DNA from: Stenotrophomonas cyclobalanopsidis
GTDB lineage: Bacteria; Pseudomonadota; Gammaproteobacteria; Xanthomonadales; Xanthomonadaceae
DNA: 48,094 nt
NCBI RefSeq assembly: GCF_008710035.1
Contig: NZ_VYKI01000026.1
Location: forward strand, 1 to 48,094
Reading direction: 5' to 3'
Positions 39,884 through 48,040 of the stretch are shown piece by piece. The position numbers were made by a program, and so were the translations under genes. The stretch's first letter is position 1. Every line of letters begins with the position of its first letter. The notes beneath the pieces were generated by a model. That model ran no database searches and was not told the origin of the DNA. It was given only the letters and a program-made list of their open reading frames with translations.

Positions 39884-40551
39884 CCGAGTTCCAACGCCCC
39901 GCCCTGTCCCTGCCCGCCGACGGCAAGCGCCTGCTGCTGCATTCGTGCTGCGCGCCCTGCTCGGGCGAAGTGATGGAGGCGATCACCGCCTCCGGGATCG
40001 ACTACGCGATCTTCTTCTACAACCCCAACATCCACCCGGTGAAGGAATACGAGCTGCGCAAGCAGGAAAACATCCGCTTCGCCGAGCAGCACGGCATCCC
40101 CTTCATCGATTGCGACTACGACACCGACAACTGGTTCAGCCGTGCACGCGGCATGGAAAACGAACCCGAGCGCGGCATCCGCTGCACGATGTGCTTCGAC
40201 ATGCGTTTCGAGCGTACCGCGCTGTACGCGCATGAGCACGGCTACGACACCATCAGCTCGTCGCTGGGCATCTCGCGCTGGAAGAACATGGCGCAGATCA
40301 ACAACTGCGGTGTGCGCGCGGCCTCGCGCTACGACGGCCTGCAGTACTGGGACTACAACTGGCGCAAGGGCGGCGGTGCCAGCCGCATGGTGGAGATCAG
40401 CAAGCGCGAGCAGTTCTACCAGCAGGAGTACTGCGGCTGCGTGTACTCGCTGCGCGATGCCAACCGCCACCGCCGCGAAACCGGCCGCGAGCGTATCAAG
40501 ATCGGCCTGCTGTACTACGGCCAGGACGCTGAAACGCCGCAAGGCGATTGA
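39880..40551 (+). CDS. queH: Epoxyqueuosine reductase QueH
   Basis: A 223-residue protein (former DUF208) that performs the last step of queuosine synthesis, reducing epoxyqueuosine in tRNA without cobalamin, unlike QueG. The Cys ligands are visible: [10 protein letters not shown] (Cys23, 24, 27), RCTMC (Cys102, 105) and the YCGC pair (Cys185, 187). [17 protein letters not shown] and [10 protein letters not shown] are further family blocks. ATG 39880 gives [15 protein letters not shown] 39868 four codons upstream is the alternative. Neither has a strong ribosome site. A cobalamin riboswitch precedes it, and pncA follows after 55 nt. Confidence 0.93.
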   Translation: MTEFQRPALSLPADGKRLLLHSCCAPCSGEVMEAITASGIDYAIFFYNPNIHPVKEYELRKQENIRFAEQHGIPFIDCDYDTDNWFSRARGMENEPERGIRCTMCFDMRFERTALYAHEHGYDTISSSLGISRWKNMAQINNCGVRAASRYDGLQYWDYNWRKGGGASRMVEISKREQFYQQEYCGCVYSLRDANRHRRETGRERIKIGLLYYGQDAETPQGD

Positions 40552-40606
40552 CGTGTGCGCGGGGGGCGGCCACGCTGGTCGCCCCTCTGCTGTGCTGGAC
40601 CCTGCC

Positions 40607-41233
40607 ATGACCGCCCTGCCCGCCGATGTCGCCCTGCTGGTGATCGACCTGCAGCCGGACTTCATGCCCGGTGGCGCGCTGGCCTGTGACCAGGGCGATG
40701 CGCTGGTGGCGCCAGTTGTCGAGCTGCTGGCGCAGCGCCGCTACCGCACGGTGGTGGCCACCCAGGACTGGCACCCGGCCGACCACGCCTCCTTTGCCAG
40801 CCAGCATCCGGGCACGCGCCCGTTCGAGAGCATCCTGCTGCACGCGCAGCCGCAGACCCTGTGGCCGGACCACTGCGTGCAGGGCAGCGATGGCGCCGCA
40901 CTGCATCCGGGCGTGGACTGGACCGTGGCCGACCTGATCCTGCGCAAGGGCACCCGCCAGCAGGTGGATTCGTACAGCGCGTTCCGCGAGAACCATGGTC
41001 CGGAGGGCGAGCGCCCGCCGACCGGCCTGGCCGGCTGGCTGCATGAGCGCCGCATCCGCGAGGTGCATGTGTGCGGCCTGGCGCGCGATTACTGCGTGCT
41101 GTGGAGCGCGCAGGACGCGGTGAAATCCGGTTTCCGGGTGAAGTTCCTGTGGGACCTGACCCGGCCGGTGACCGAAGCCAACGACGCGATGGTGCGCGAG
41201 GCCTTGGGCAAGGCAGGGATTGCGATCGTCTGA
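40607..41233 (+). CDS. pncA: Nicotinamidase/pyrazinamidase
   Basis: A 208-residue cysteine hydrolase converting nicotinamide to nicotinate and ammonia. The triad Asp14 (VIDLQPDF), Lys114 (LRKG) and Cys163 (ARDYC) is present, with metal ligands Asp54, His56 and His60 (DWHPADH). It sits 55 nt after queH and could share its riboswitch-controlled transcript. It competes with NadV for nicotinamide. Its stop is 13 nt from that of the convergent hydroquinone reductase gene. Confidence 0.94.
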   Translation: MTALPADVALLVIDLQPDFMPGGALACDQGDALVAPVVELLAQRRYRTVVATQDWHPADHASFASQHPGTRPFESILLHAQPQTLWPDHCVQGSDGAALHPGVDWTVADLILRKGTRQQVDSYSAFRENHGPEGERPPTGLAGWLHERRIREVHVCGLARDYCVLWSAQDAVKSGFRVKFLWDLTRPVTEANDAMVREALGKAGIAIV

Positions 41234-41246
41234 CCCATTGCTGGCG

Positions 41247-42218
41247 TCACAGCTGCGCGGGCGGCAGGTCCCTCAACCATGCCAGCCCCTTCGCGACGAT
41301 GCCGGACGGGTTCAACTGGCGATGGCTCTGGTAGTAGTGGTGGGTGATGTGGTGGGCATCCACCGTGCGGGCGACCGCAGGCATCGCCAGCATCCGCTGC
41401 AGCAGCCCGTTCAGGCCGGGGTAGCTGGCGATCTGCCGCACATTGCATTTGAAATGGCCGTGGTAGACCGCATCGAACCTCAGCAGCGTAGTGAACAGGC
41501 GGATATCGGCCTCGGTCATTCGACCACCCACCAGCCACGGCGACTGCTGAAGCTGCGCATCCAGCATGTCCAACGTTTCGAACAGCGGCCCCACGGCCTC
41601 GTCGTAGGCCTGCTGGGTACTGGCGAAGCCTGCCTTGTAGACGCCGTTGTTGACCGCTTCGTAGACGCGCGCGTTGATCGCATCGATGTCCGCACGCAGG
41701 GCCGCAGGGTAATAATCGCCGGGCAGCGCACCGTGACCGTCAAACGCCTCGTTGAACATGCGCAGGATGTCTGCCGATTCATTGCTGACGATGCTGCGCT
41801 GCTCGCGGTCCCACAGCACCGGCACGGTCACCTTGCCGGTCATGCCCGGCTTCGCGGCGGTGTACAGGTGATGCAGGTATTCCGCCTGCAGTTCCGGGTC
41901 GGGTATCACGCCGCGCCCTGGCTGGAACGTCCAGCCCTGGTCACCCATGTACCAGTGCACCACCGATACGGGCAGCACTGATTCCAGACCCTTGAGCGCG
42001 CGCATGATCAGGGTACGGTGGGCCCAGGGGCAGGCCAGGCTGACATACAGGCGGTAACGCCCGGATGCGGCCGCATGCCCTGGCTGGCCCTGCGGACCGG
42101 GCCCGCCATCGGCTGTCAGCCAGTGGCGGAACGTGGATTCCTCGCGGTGGAACTGCCCATCCTCGCCGGCGGCACCTGCGGTGCCGACCTGCCAGACGCC
42201 ATCAACGAGCTGGCCCAT
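41247..42218 (-). CDS. Glutathionyl-hydroquinone reductase (Xi-class GST, YqjG/EcfG type)
   Basis: A 323-residue glutathione transferase relative that removes glutathione from glutathionyl-hydroquinones. The catalytic Cys63 lies in SLACPWAHR, the signature of this class. VPVLWDREQRSIVSNESADILRMFN is the GSH-site block and WLVGGRMTEADIRLFTTLLRFD the C-terminal GST domain. ATG 42216-42218 starts MGQLVDGVW; further upstream codons are not part of the family. Confidence 0.92.
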   Translation of the reverse strand: MGQLVDGVWQVGTAGAAGEDGQFHREESTFRHWLTADGGPGPQGQPGHAAASGRYRLYVSLACPWAHRTLIMRALKGLESVLPVSVVHWYMGDQGWTFQPGRGVIPDPELQAEYLHHLYTAAKPGMTGKVTVPVLWDREQRSIVSNESADILRMFNEAFDGHGALPGDYYPAALRADIDAINARVYEAVNNGVYKAGFASTQQAYDEAVGPLFETLDMLDAQLQQSPWLVGGRMTEADIRLFTTLLRFDAVYHGHFKCNVRQIASYPGLNGLLQRMLAMPAVARTVDAHHITHHYYQSHRQLNPSGIVAKGLAWLRDLPPAQL

Positions 42219-42302
42219 GCTGGTGCTCCCTCTGCTGCAGAACCGGTACCGTAGCGCGTGGAGCCGCAACGTCCGGTGAGAACTGCGTGGAGGCGGGCCC
42301 CC

Positions 42303-43154
42303 TCAGCGGAACACCACCGTGCGATGCCCGTTGAGCAGGATGCGGTGCTCCACATGCCGGCGCACGGCGCGCGCCAGCACCTGTGATTCGGTATCGCTGC
42401 CCAGCCGCACCAGCTCGCGCGGCGCCATCGCGTGGTCCACGCGGGCCACGTCCTGTTCGATGATCGGGCCTTCGTCCAGGTCTTCGGTCACGTAGTGCGC
42501 GGTGGCGCCGATGATCTTGACCCCGCGCGCGTGCGCCTGGTGGTAGGGCTGCGCGCCCTTGAAGCTGGGCAGGAAGCTGTGATGGATGTTGATCGCGCGG
42601 CCGGCCAGGGCACGGCACAGCGTGGGTGAGAGGATCTGCATGTAACGCGCCAGCACCACCAGGTCGATGCGCTCGCGTTCGACCAGGTCGATGATCTGCT
42701 GTTCCTGCACGGCGCGCGTGTCCGCGTTCACCGGCAGGTGGTGGAACGGCACCTGGTAGGACGCGGCCAGCGGCGCGAAATCATCGTGGTTGGACGCCAC
42801 CGCGGCGATGTCCACTTTCAGCTGGCCGCTGTGGGCACGGAACAGCAGGTCGTTCAGGCAATGGCCCTGCTTGCTGACCAGCACCAGCAGGCGCGCGCGA
42901 CGGCGGCCGTCGTGCAGCTGCCAGTCCATGCCGTAGTCGGCGGCCAGCGCGGCCATCGCCGCATGCACGGTATCCAGCGGCAGGCTGGCGTCGCGGTCGA
43001 AATGCACGCGCAGGAAGAAGCGGCCGCTCTCCTCATCGCCGAACTGCTGGGCGTCGAGGATGTTGCAGCCGTGGTCGAACAGCAGCCCGGACACGCGGTA
43101 GACGATGCCGGTGCGGTCGGGACAGGACAGGGTAAGAATGGAATCGGGGCGCAT
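42303..43154 (-). CDS. purU: Formyltetrahydrofolate deformylase
   Basis: A 283-residue enzyme that hydrolyses 10-formyl-THF to THF and formate, balancing one-carbon pools. The N-terminal ACT domain (SILTLSCPDRTGIVYRVSGLLFDHGCNILDAQQF) is followed by a formyltransferase domain with HHSFLPSFKGAQPYHQAHARGVKIIGATAHYVTEDLDEGPII, containing the conserved His and Asp. The length is normal. Single gene, with no linked folate genes. Confidence 0.95.
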   Translation of the reverse strand: MRPDSILTLSCPDRTGIVYRVSGLLFDHGCNILDAQQFGDEESGRFFLRVHFDRDASLPLDTVHAAMAALAADYGMDWQLHDGRRRARLLVLVSKQGHCLNDLLFRAHSGQLKVDIAAVASNHDDFAPLAASYQVPFHHLPVNADTRAVQEQQIIDLVERERIDLVVLARYMQILSPTLCRALAGRAINIHHSFLPSFKGAQPYHQAHARGVKIIGATAHYVTEDLDEGPIIEQDVARVDHAMAPRELVRLGSDTESQVLARAVRRHVEHRILLNGHRTVVFR

Positions 43155-43214
43155 CGCCCCAGTTTAGGGCAGCACCCTGCGGCAGTGCACAATGCTGTCA
43201 GATGCAACCGATCT

Positions 43215-43469
43215 TCAGTGCGGATGCACGGTCAAGGCTACCAGCCGCACCACCAGCGGACGCACCAGCAGCACACCGCAGAACGCGATCGGCATGGCCA
43301 TCTGGTAGGCCGCCAGCACCCGCGCCAGGTAGCCGCTACCCAACCCGGCATTGGCGGCGGTAATGACCAGGCACATCAGCAGCGCCATCAGGCCGGCCAT
43401 GAAGAAAGCGAAGACAAACGGCGTGCTGCGGGCGTGCAGCTTCCAGCGGGGCGATCGGGAGTGGGCCAT
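43215..43469 (-). CDS. DUF2798 family membrane protein
   Basis: An 84-residue protein with two predicted transmembrane helices (PFVFAFFMAGLMALLMCLVITAANAG and AMPIAFCGVLLVRPLVVRLV). The overall pattern matches DUF2798, a small family of unknown function. ATG 43467-43469 (MAHSRS) is taken; an ATG four codons upstream is possible. It is divergent from a LysR regulator, which may control it. Confidence 0.8.
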   Translation of the reverse strand: MAHSRSPRWKLHARSTPFVFAFFMAGLMALLMCLVITAANAGLGSGYLARVLAAYQMAMPIAFCGVLLVRPLVVRLVALTVHPH

Positions 43470-43591
43470 GGCACATCGCATCGAATGAAGTGGGCCGGCA
43501 GGCTAGTGGTGCTGCGGCCCGGGCACAGCCCCTCCTCGCTTCGCACAGACCCAAGCGATACTCGCCCTCCCGCATGGCAAGCTGGTCGGTC

Positions 43592-44503
43592 ATGAACCTG
43601 TTGCAGCTCATCCGCAGCTTCACCCGCACCGCAGACACCGGCAGCATTGCCGCTGCGGCCCGCCACCTTGGCATCAGCGCCACCGCCGTGGGCCAGAACA
43701 TCCACCGGCTGGAAGCCCACCTGGGCGTGCGCCTGCTCAACCGCAGCACGCGGCAGCTGGCGCTCAGCGAGGCCGGTGCAGTGTATCTGGCGCAGGTGCG
43801 GCACATCGAGGCCGACCTGGCACGCGCGCAGGCGATGGTCACCGCCGGCGATATCGAACCGTCCGGGCCGCTGCGCATCGCCAGCAGCAGCGCGTTCGGC
43901 CGCCACGTGCTGGCACCGCTGCTGCCCAGCCTGCAGCAGCGCTACCCGCAGCTGCAGCTGGAACTGCGCCTGAGCGATCGCGCCGTGCAGCACGGGCCGG
44001 AGGCGGTGGATGCCAGCATCCGCATCGGTGCGCAGCTGGAAGACGGGCTGGTGGCGCGGCCACTGGCGCGCATCCCGTTCGTGTTCTGTGCCTCACCGGC
44101 CTACCTGGAGGCGCACGGCACGCCGGGCGACCCGGTCGCATTGAACGGCCATCGTGGGCTGCTGCACCGCTTCCCCACCGATGGCCGGCCGCTGCGCTGG
44201 GGCCTGCTGAAGGATGGCCAGCGGGTGGACGCGGCGCTGCCGGCGAGCATGGTCTGCGATGACATCGACGCGCTGGCCGAACTGGCCGCTGCAGGCGCGG
44301 GCATCACCCGGCTGGCCGCGTTCGTGGCCGAGCCCTATCTGCGCGATGGCCGCCTGCAGGCGGTGTTCGGCCCGGCCAGCGACTGGCAGCCGGAGCCGAT
44401 GGAGGTGTTCTTCTGCGTGAGCGACCGCCGCGATTTCACCGCGAAGATCCGCGCGCTGTTCGAGCACCTGCAGGCCGGCATCGCGCCGGCCTGGCAGGTC
44501 TGA
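43592..44503 (+). CDS. LysR-family transcriptional regulator
   Basis: A 303-residue regulator. The N-terminal winged HTH (LLQLIRSFTRTADTGSIAAAARHLGISATAVGQNIHRLEAHLGVRLLNRSTRQLALSEAG) is followed by a periplasmic-binding-like effector domain (GPLRIASSSAFGRHVLAPLLP onward). ATG 43592 (MNLLQLI) is standard; ATG 43574 six codons earlier is possible. The gene is divergent from the DUF2798 gene and stops 3 bp before the convergent ene-reductase gene. Targets may be either neighbour. Confidence 0.9.
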   Translation: MNLLQLIRSFTRTADTGSIAAAARHLGISATAVGQNIHRLEAHLGVRLLNRSTRQLALSEAGAVYLAQVRHIEADLARAQAMVTAGDIEPSGPLRIASSSAFGRHVLAPLLPSLQQRYPQLQLELRLSDRAVQHGPEAVDASIRIGAQLEDGLVARPLARIPFVFCASPAYLEAHGTPGDPVALNGHRGLLHRFPTDGRPLRWGLLKDGQRVDAALPASMVCDDIDALAELAAAGAGITRLAAFVAEPYLRDGRLQAVFGPASDWQPEPMEVFFCVSDRRDFTAKIRALFEHLQAGIAPAWQV

Positions 44504-44506
44504 GGC

Positions 44507-45646
44507 TCAGCGCGCGCGGAACACGTTGCGCGCTTCGCGCGGCTCGCAGCGCAGGTACTGCGGCGACGGCACCACGCTGTCGCCCAGCGCGGCGGCGGCG
44601 TGCCACGGCCAGCGCGGGTCGTAGAGGATGCCGCGGGCCAGGGCGATGGCGTCGGCCTGGTTGTGGCGCAGGATCGATTCGGCCTGTTCCGGCTCGGTGA
44701 TCAGGCCGACCGCGATGACCGGCATGCGCAGCTTCTTGGCCTTGATGGCCGCCGCGAACGGCACCTGGTAGCCCGGGCCGACACTGATCTTCTGGCGCTC
44801 GTCGAGGCCGCCGCTGGACACGTGCAGGAAGTTGCAGCCGCGTGCATCGAGGATCTGCGCCAGCGCTTCGCTCTGCACCAGGTCCCAGCCGCCGTCGACC
44901 CAGTCGGTGGCGGAAATGCGCACGCCCACCGAGACCGTGTCCGACACCGCCGCGCGCACCGCATCGAATACTTCCACCAGCAGGCGCAGGCGGTTCGGCA
45001 GCGAGCCACCGTAGCCGTCGGTGCGGCGGTTGCTGAGCGGGGACAGGAACTGGTGCAGCAGGTAGCCGTGCGCGGCGTGGATCTCGATCAGCTCCAAGCC
45101 CAGCCGCTCGGCGCGCACCGCGCTGGCGGCGAAGGCGGCGATGACCTCGGCGATGCCGGCCTCGTCCAGTTCCTGCGGCGCCGGGTCGGCGGCATGGAAT
45201 GGCACCGGCGACGGCGCCACGGTGGCCCAGCCGTTGGCATCGTCGGCCGGCAGCTGGCGGCCGCCGTCCCACGGGCGGGCGGTGGACGCCTTGCGGCCGG
45301 CGTGGGCCAGCTGGATGCCCAGCGGCATCGTCGACCAGCGGCGGACGCTGGCCAGTACCTGCGCCAGCGCGGCCTCGGTACCGTCGTCCCACAGGCCGAG
45401 GTCGGCCCAGCTGATGCGCCCGCGCGGCTCGACCGCGGTGGCTTCCAGGATCAGCAGGCCGGCGCCGGACTGCGCCAGGGTGCCCAGGTGCATGGCGTGC
45501 CAGTCGCTGGCGCGGCCATCTTCGGCGGAGTACTGGCACATCGGCGCGATCACGATGCGGTTGGGCAGGGTCAGGGGGCCGAAGGACATCGGCGAGAACA
45601 GCTGGCTCAAGACGGTCAGGACATGCGGAGGGGGTGCGTATTGCAC
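44507..45646 (-). CDS. NADH:flavin oxidoreductase, old yellow enzyme (XenA/YqjM type)
   Basis: A 379-residue FMN ene-reductase acting on activated C=C bonds of enones and similar electrophiles. LFSPMSFGPLTLPNRIVIAPMCQYSAEDG with Cys37 is the thermophilic-like (YqjM/XenA) signature; QLAHAGRKAS and IEIHAAHGYLLHQFLSPLSNRRTDGYGGS give the substrate His pair and FMN site. The C-terminal end (PSPQYLRCEP) is XenA-like. The start is probably MQYAPPPH, though a later in-frame start near SQLFSP would also leave the barrel complete. Confidence 0.92.
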   Translation of the reverse strand: MQYAPPPHVLTVLSQLFSPMSFGPLTLPNRIVIAPMCQYSAEDGRASDWHAMHLGTLAQSGAGLLILEATAVEPRGRISWADLGLWDDGTEAALAQVLASVRRWSTMPLGIQLAHAGRKASTARPWDGGRQLPADDANGWATVAPSPVPFHAADPAPQELDEAGIAEVIAAFAASAVRAERLGLELIEIHAAHGYLLHQFLSPLSNRRTDGYGGSLPNRLRLLVEVFDAVRAAVSDTVSVGVRISATDWVDGGWDLVQSEALAQILDARGCNFLHVSSGGLDERQKISVGPGYQVPFAAAIKAKKLRMPVIAVGLITEPEQAESILRHNQADAIALARGILYDPRWPWHAAAALGDSVVPSPQYLRCEPREARNVFRAR

Positions 45647-45708
45647 CGCTGCACGGCCTGCGGATCAACCGTCTGGATGGATCGCTGTTTCGCGGGGGCG
45701 GGTTATCG

Positions 45709-45779
45709 GTAGCGCCGGGCCACGCCCGGCGGGCAACGGCGGCCGCGCTGCGCGCTCGCCCGGCGTGGCCCGGCGCTAC
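45709..45779. repeat. Large GTAG-ended inverted repeat
   Basis: The left arm, gtagcgccgggccacgc (45709-45725), is mirrored by the right arm ending gcgtggcccggcgctac (45763-45779), with GC-rich sequence between. The CTA of the right end is, on the minus strand, the TAG stop of sir2. It lies between the ene-reductase and sir2 genes. Confidence 0.8.
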
Positions 45780-46582
45780 CGGATCGCGAAACCCGCCAAC
45801 GCCTCGGCGCAGTCCCGTTCATCCTTGAACTGAAGCAGGTCATCGGCGCGGGTGCGGCCGCGGTTCAGCGCCGCCACCGGCAACCCGGCCTTTGCGGCGG
45901 CCTGCACGAAGCGGAAGCCGGAATAGACCATCAGCGAGGAGCCCACCACCAGCACGGCATCGGCCTGCTGCAGGTGCGCGTGCACGGCCGCCACGCGCTC
46001 GCGCGGCACGTTTTCGCCGAAGAACACGACGTCCGGCTTCAGCAGGCCGCCGCAGTACGGGCAATCCGGCACCACGAAGGCGGAGAAGTCGGTTTCCAGG
46101 TCGGCGTCGCCATCCGGGGCGATGCCCGCTTCCAGCGCGTCCCAGCCCGGATTGGCTTCGAGCAGGCGCTGCTGGAAATCCTCGCGCCCGCTGCGGCGTT
46201 CGCAGCCCATGCAGCGCACCCGATCCAGCCGCCCGTGCAGGTCGATCACGTTCTGGCTGCCGGCGCGCTGGTGCAGGCCGTCCACGTTCTGCGTCAGCAG
46301 CACCTGCAGCGTGCCGCGCGCTTCCAGCGCAGCCAGTGCCTGGTGGGTGCCGTTGGGCAGGGCCAGGCCGAAGCGCGGCCAGCCCAGCAGGCTGCGCGCC
46401 CAGTAGCGCTGGCGGGTGGCCGCCTCGCCCATGAAGGCCTGGTAGGTCACTGGCGGCGTGCGCTTCCACTGGCCGTCGGTATCGCGGTAATCGGGGATGC
46501 CCGAGGCCGTGCTGCAGCCGGCGCCGGTCAGCACGAACAGGCGTTGGGCGCGGTCGATGAAGTCGGTCAGCGGCGGGGTCAT
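45776..46582 (-). CDS. NAD-dependent protein deacylase, Sir2 family
   Basis: A 268-residue sirtuin that removes acyl groups from lysines, consuming NAD and releasing nicotinamide. LTGAGCSTASGIPDYRD is the NAD-binding loop, QNVDG (98-102) and the catalytic His116 (DLHGRL) follow, and zinc ligands Cys124, Cys127, Cys174 and Cys177 are present. The sequence resembles the class II (SIRT4-like) group. ATG 46580-46582 starts MTPPLTDFIDRA. The TAG stop is part of a SMAG palindrome end. Released nicotinamide could feed the NAD genes at 36921-41233. Confidence 0.92.
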   Translation of the reverse strand: MTPPLTDFIDRAQRLFVLTGAGCSTASGIPDYRDTDGQWKRTPPVTYQAFMGEAATRQRYWARSLLGWPRFGLALPNGTHQALAALEARGTLQVLLTQNVDGLHQRAGSQNVIDLHGRLDRVRCMGCERRSGREDFQQRLLEANPGWDALEAGIAPDGDADLETDFSAFVVPDCPYCGGLLKPDVVFFGENVPRERVAAVHAHLQQADAVLVVGSSLMVYSGFRFVQAAAKAGLPVAALNRGRTRADDLLQFKDERDCAEALAGFAIR

Positions 46583-46625
46583 GGCAGCAAAATGGGGGCG
46601 CGCGGGCGCCCCCGCAAGCGCATGG

Positions 46626-47048
46626 TCAGCTGGCCGGGTCGGCCGCCGGGGCGTCCGGCAGGCGCGGGACGGCGGTCGGCTGGCCGTCATCGCCCAGCGC
46701 GATCATCACGAAGTGGCCGCGGGTGCACAGCTTGCGCTCGCCGCTGTGCAGGTCTTCGGCAATCAGCTCCACCTCGACCTTCATCGAGCTGCGGCCCACT
46801 TCGACGATGCGACCCACGGTTTCCACCATCTGGCCGATGCGGATCGGCAGCTTGAAATCGACCTGGTCGCTGCGCGCGGTCACCACGGTGCGGCGCGAAT
46901 AGCGGGCGGCGGCGAGGAAGGCAGCCTTGTCCATCCACGCCAGCGCCTGGCCACCGAACAGGGTGCCCATGTGGTTGGTGTGGTTGGGGAAGACGATTTC
47001 GGCCATGCGCACTTCGATGGGCGGCACGGTTTCGGGGATGGGGGTCAT
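46626..47048 (-). CDS. Acyl-CoA thioesterase (hotdog fold, YciA/BACH type)
   Basis: A 140-residue single-hotdog thioesterase hydrolysing acyl-CoA. EIVFPNHTNHMGTLFGGQALAWMDKAAFLAAARYS is the family signature, including the NHMGTLFGG turn with catalytic Asn/Asp. VGRSSMKVEVELIAEDLHSGERKLCTRGHFVMIAL forms the later strands. ATG 47046-47048. Substrate chain length unknown. Confidence 0.92.
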   Translation of the reverse strand: MTPIPETVPPIEVRMAEIVFPNHTNHMGTLFGGQALAWMDKAAFLAAARYSRRTVVTARSDQVDFKLPIRIGQMVETVGRIVEVGRSSMKVEVELIAEDLHSGERKLCTRGHFVMIALGDDGQPTAVPRLPDAPAADPAS

Positions 47049-47141
47049 GGCGGGGCCATCGGTGTGGGGTGCGGCGATTTTAAGCCAGGCCCGGTGCAGC
47101 CGGCGCTACACTGCGCCACGCCCACCGCACGGAACGCCGCC

Positions 47142-47777
47142 ATGCCCGCCGCCGCCGACCTGCTGGCCTTCGCCCTGCTGTCGCTGGGCATGGTGCTCAC
47201 GCCTGGGCCGAACATGGTCTACCTGGTCTCGCGCTCGATCTGCCAGGGCCGCCGTGCCGGGCTGGTGTCGCTGGGCGGCGTGGCACTGGGCTTCGTCTTC
47301 TACATGCTGTGCGCGGCGCTGGGCATCACCGCCCTGCTGATGACCGTGCCCTTCGCCTACGACACGCTGCGCATCGGCGGCGCGCTGTACCTGCTGTATC
47401 TGGCCTGGCAGGCGGTGAAGCCGGGCGGCCGCTCACCGTTCGCAGTGCATGCGCTGCCCGTCGACAGCCCGCGCCGGTTGTTTGCGATGGGTTTCCTGAC
47501 CAACCTGCTGAACCCGAAGATCGCGGTGATGTACCTGTCCCTGCTGCCGCAGTTCCTGCACCCGGACGGCCACGGCAGCGTGCTGGCCCAGTCGGTGGTG
47601 CTGGGCTTCACCCAGATCGCGGTCAGCCTGGCAGTGAACATGGTGATCGTGCTGATGGCCGGCAGCATTGCCGCGTTTCTGGCCGCGCGGCCGAGCTGGC
47701 AGGCCGTGCAGCGCTGGCTGATGGGCACGGTGCTGGCCGGGCTGGCCGTGCGGATGGCGGTGGAAGGGCGGCGGTAG
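47142..47777 (+). CDS. LysE family amino-acid/metabolite exporter
   Basis: A 211-residue inner-membrane protein with about five to six helices. FALLSLGMVLTPGPNMVYLVSRSICQGRRAG is the LysE/RhtB N-terminal signature and GFLTNLLNPKIAVMYLSLLPQF the conserved middle block. Members export amino acids or homoserine lactone-type compounds; the substrate is unknown. ATG 47142; the longer upstream frame is antisense to the thioesterase gene. The stop is within gcgGTAG, next to the palindrome array. Confidence 0.9.
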   Translation: MPAAADLLAFALLSLGMVLTPGPNMVYLVSRSICQGRRAGLVSLGGVALGFVFYMLCAALGITALLMTVPFAYDTLRIGGALYLLYLAWQAVKPGGRSPFAVHALPVDSPRRLFAMGFLTNLLNPKIAVMYLSLLPQFLHPDGHGSVLAQSVVLGFTQIAVSLAVNMVIVLMAGSIAAFLAARPSWQAVQRWLMGTVLAGLAVRMAVEGRR

Positions 47778-47779
47778 TT

Positions 47780-47945
47780 GTAGAGTCGAGCTTGCTCGAC
47801 TGATCTTCGCGAACGGCAGTCGAGCATGGCTCGACTCTACAGAAGCACAGCAGTCGAGCAAGCTCGACTCTACCTCTACAGAAGCACAGCAGTCGAGCAA
47901 GCTCGACTCTACAGAAGCACAGCAGTCGAGCAAGCTCGACTCTAC
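47780..47945. repeat. Array of five GTAG-type palindromes
   Basis: The units lie at 47780-47801 (GTAG at left), then four with CTAC at right: 47818-47840, 47852-47873, 47891-47912 and 47924-47945. All have the core agtcgagc/gctcgact. The last three are separated by agaagcacagc. The first two face each other as an inverted pair. The array lies between lysE and the IS4-type element, mirroring the array beside the IS110 end at the left of the window. Confidence 0.88.
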
Positions 47946-48006
47946 GGAAGCAAGAAACCCCGGCATTGGCCGTAATGCTGTTCACTTAAGCAGCCGGGCC
48001 AATCAG

Positions 48007-48040
48007 AATCCGATGCCAGTCTTCTGGCATCGGATTTTTT
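48007..48040 (+). terminator. Rho-independent terminator inside the IS left end
   Basis: A 13-bp perfect stem, aatccgatgccag with ctggcatcggatt (48007-48019, 48024-48036), around tctt, followed by a run of T. Placed just before the transposase start, it would block transcripts entering the IS from outside. Confidence 0.88.
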
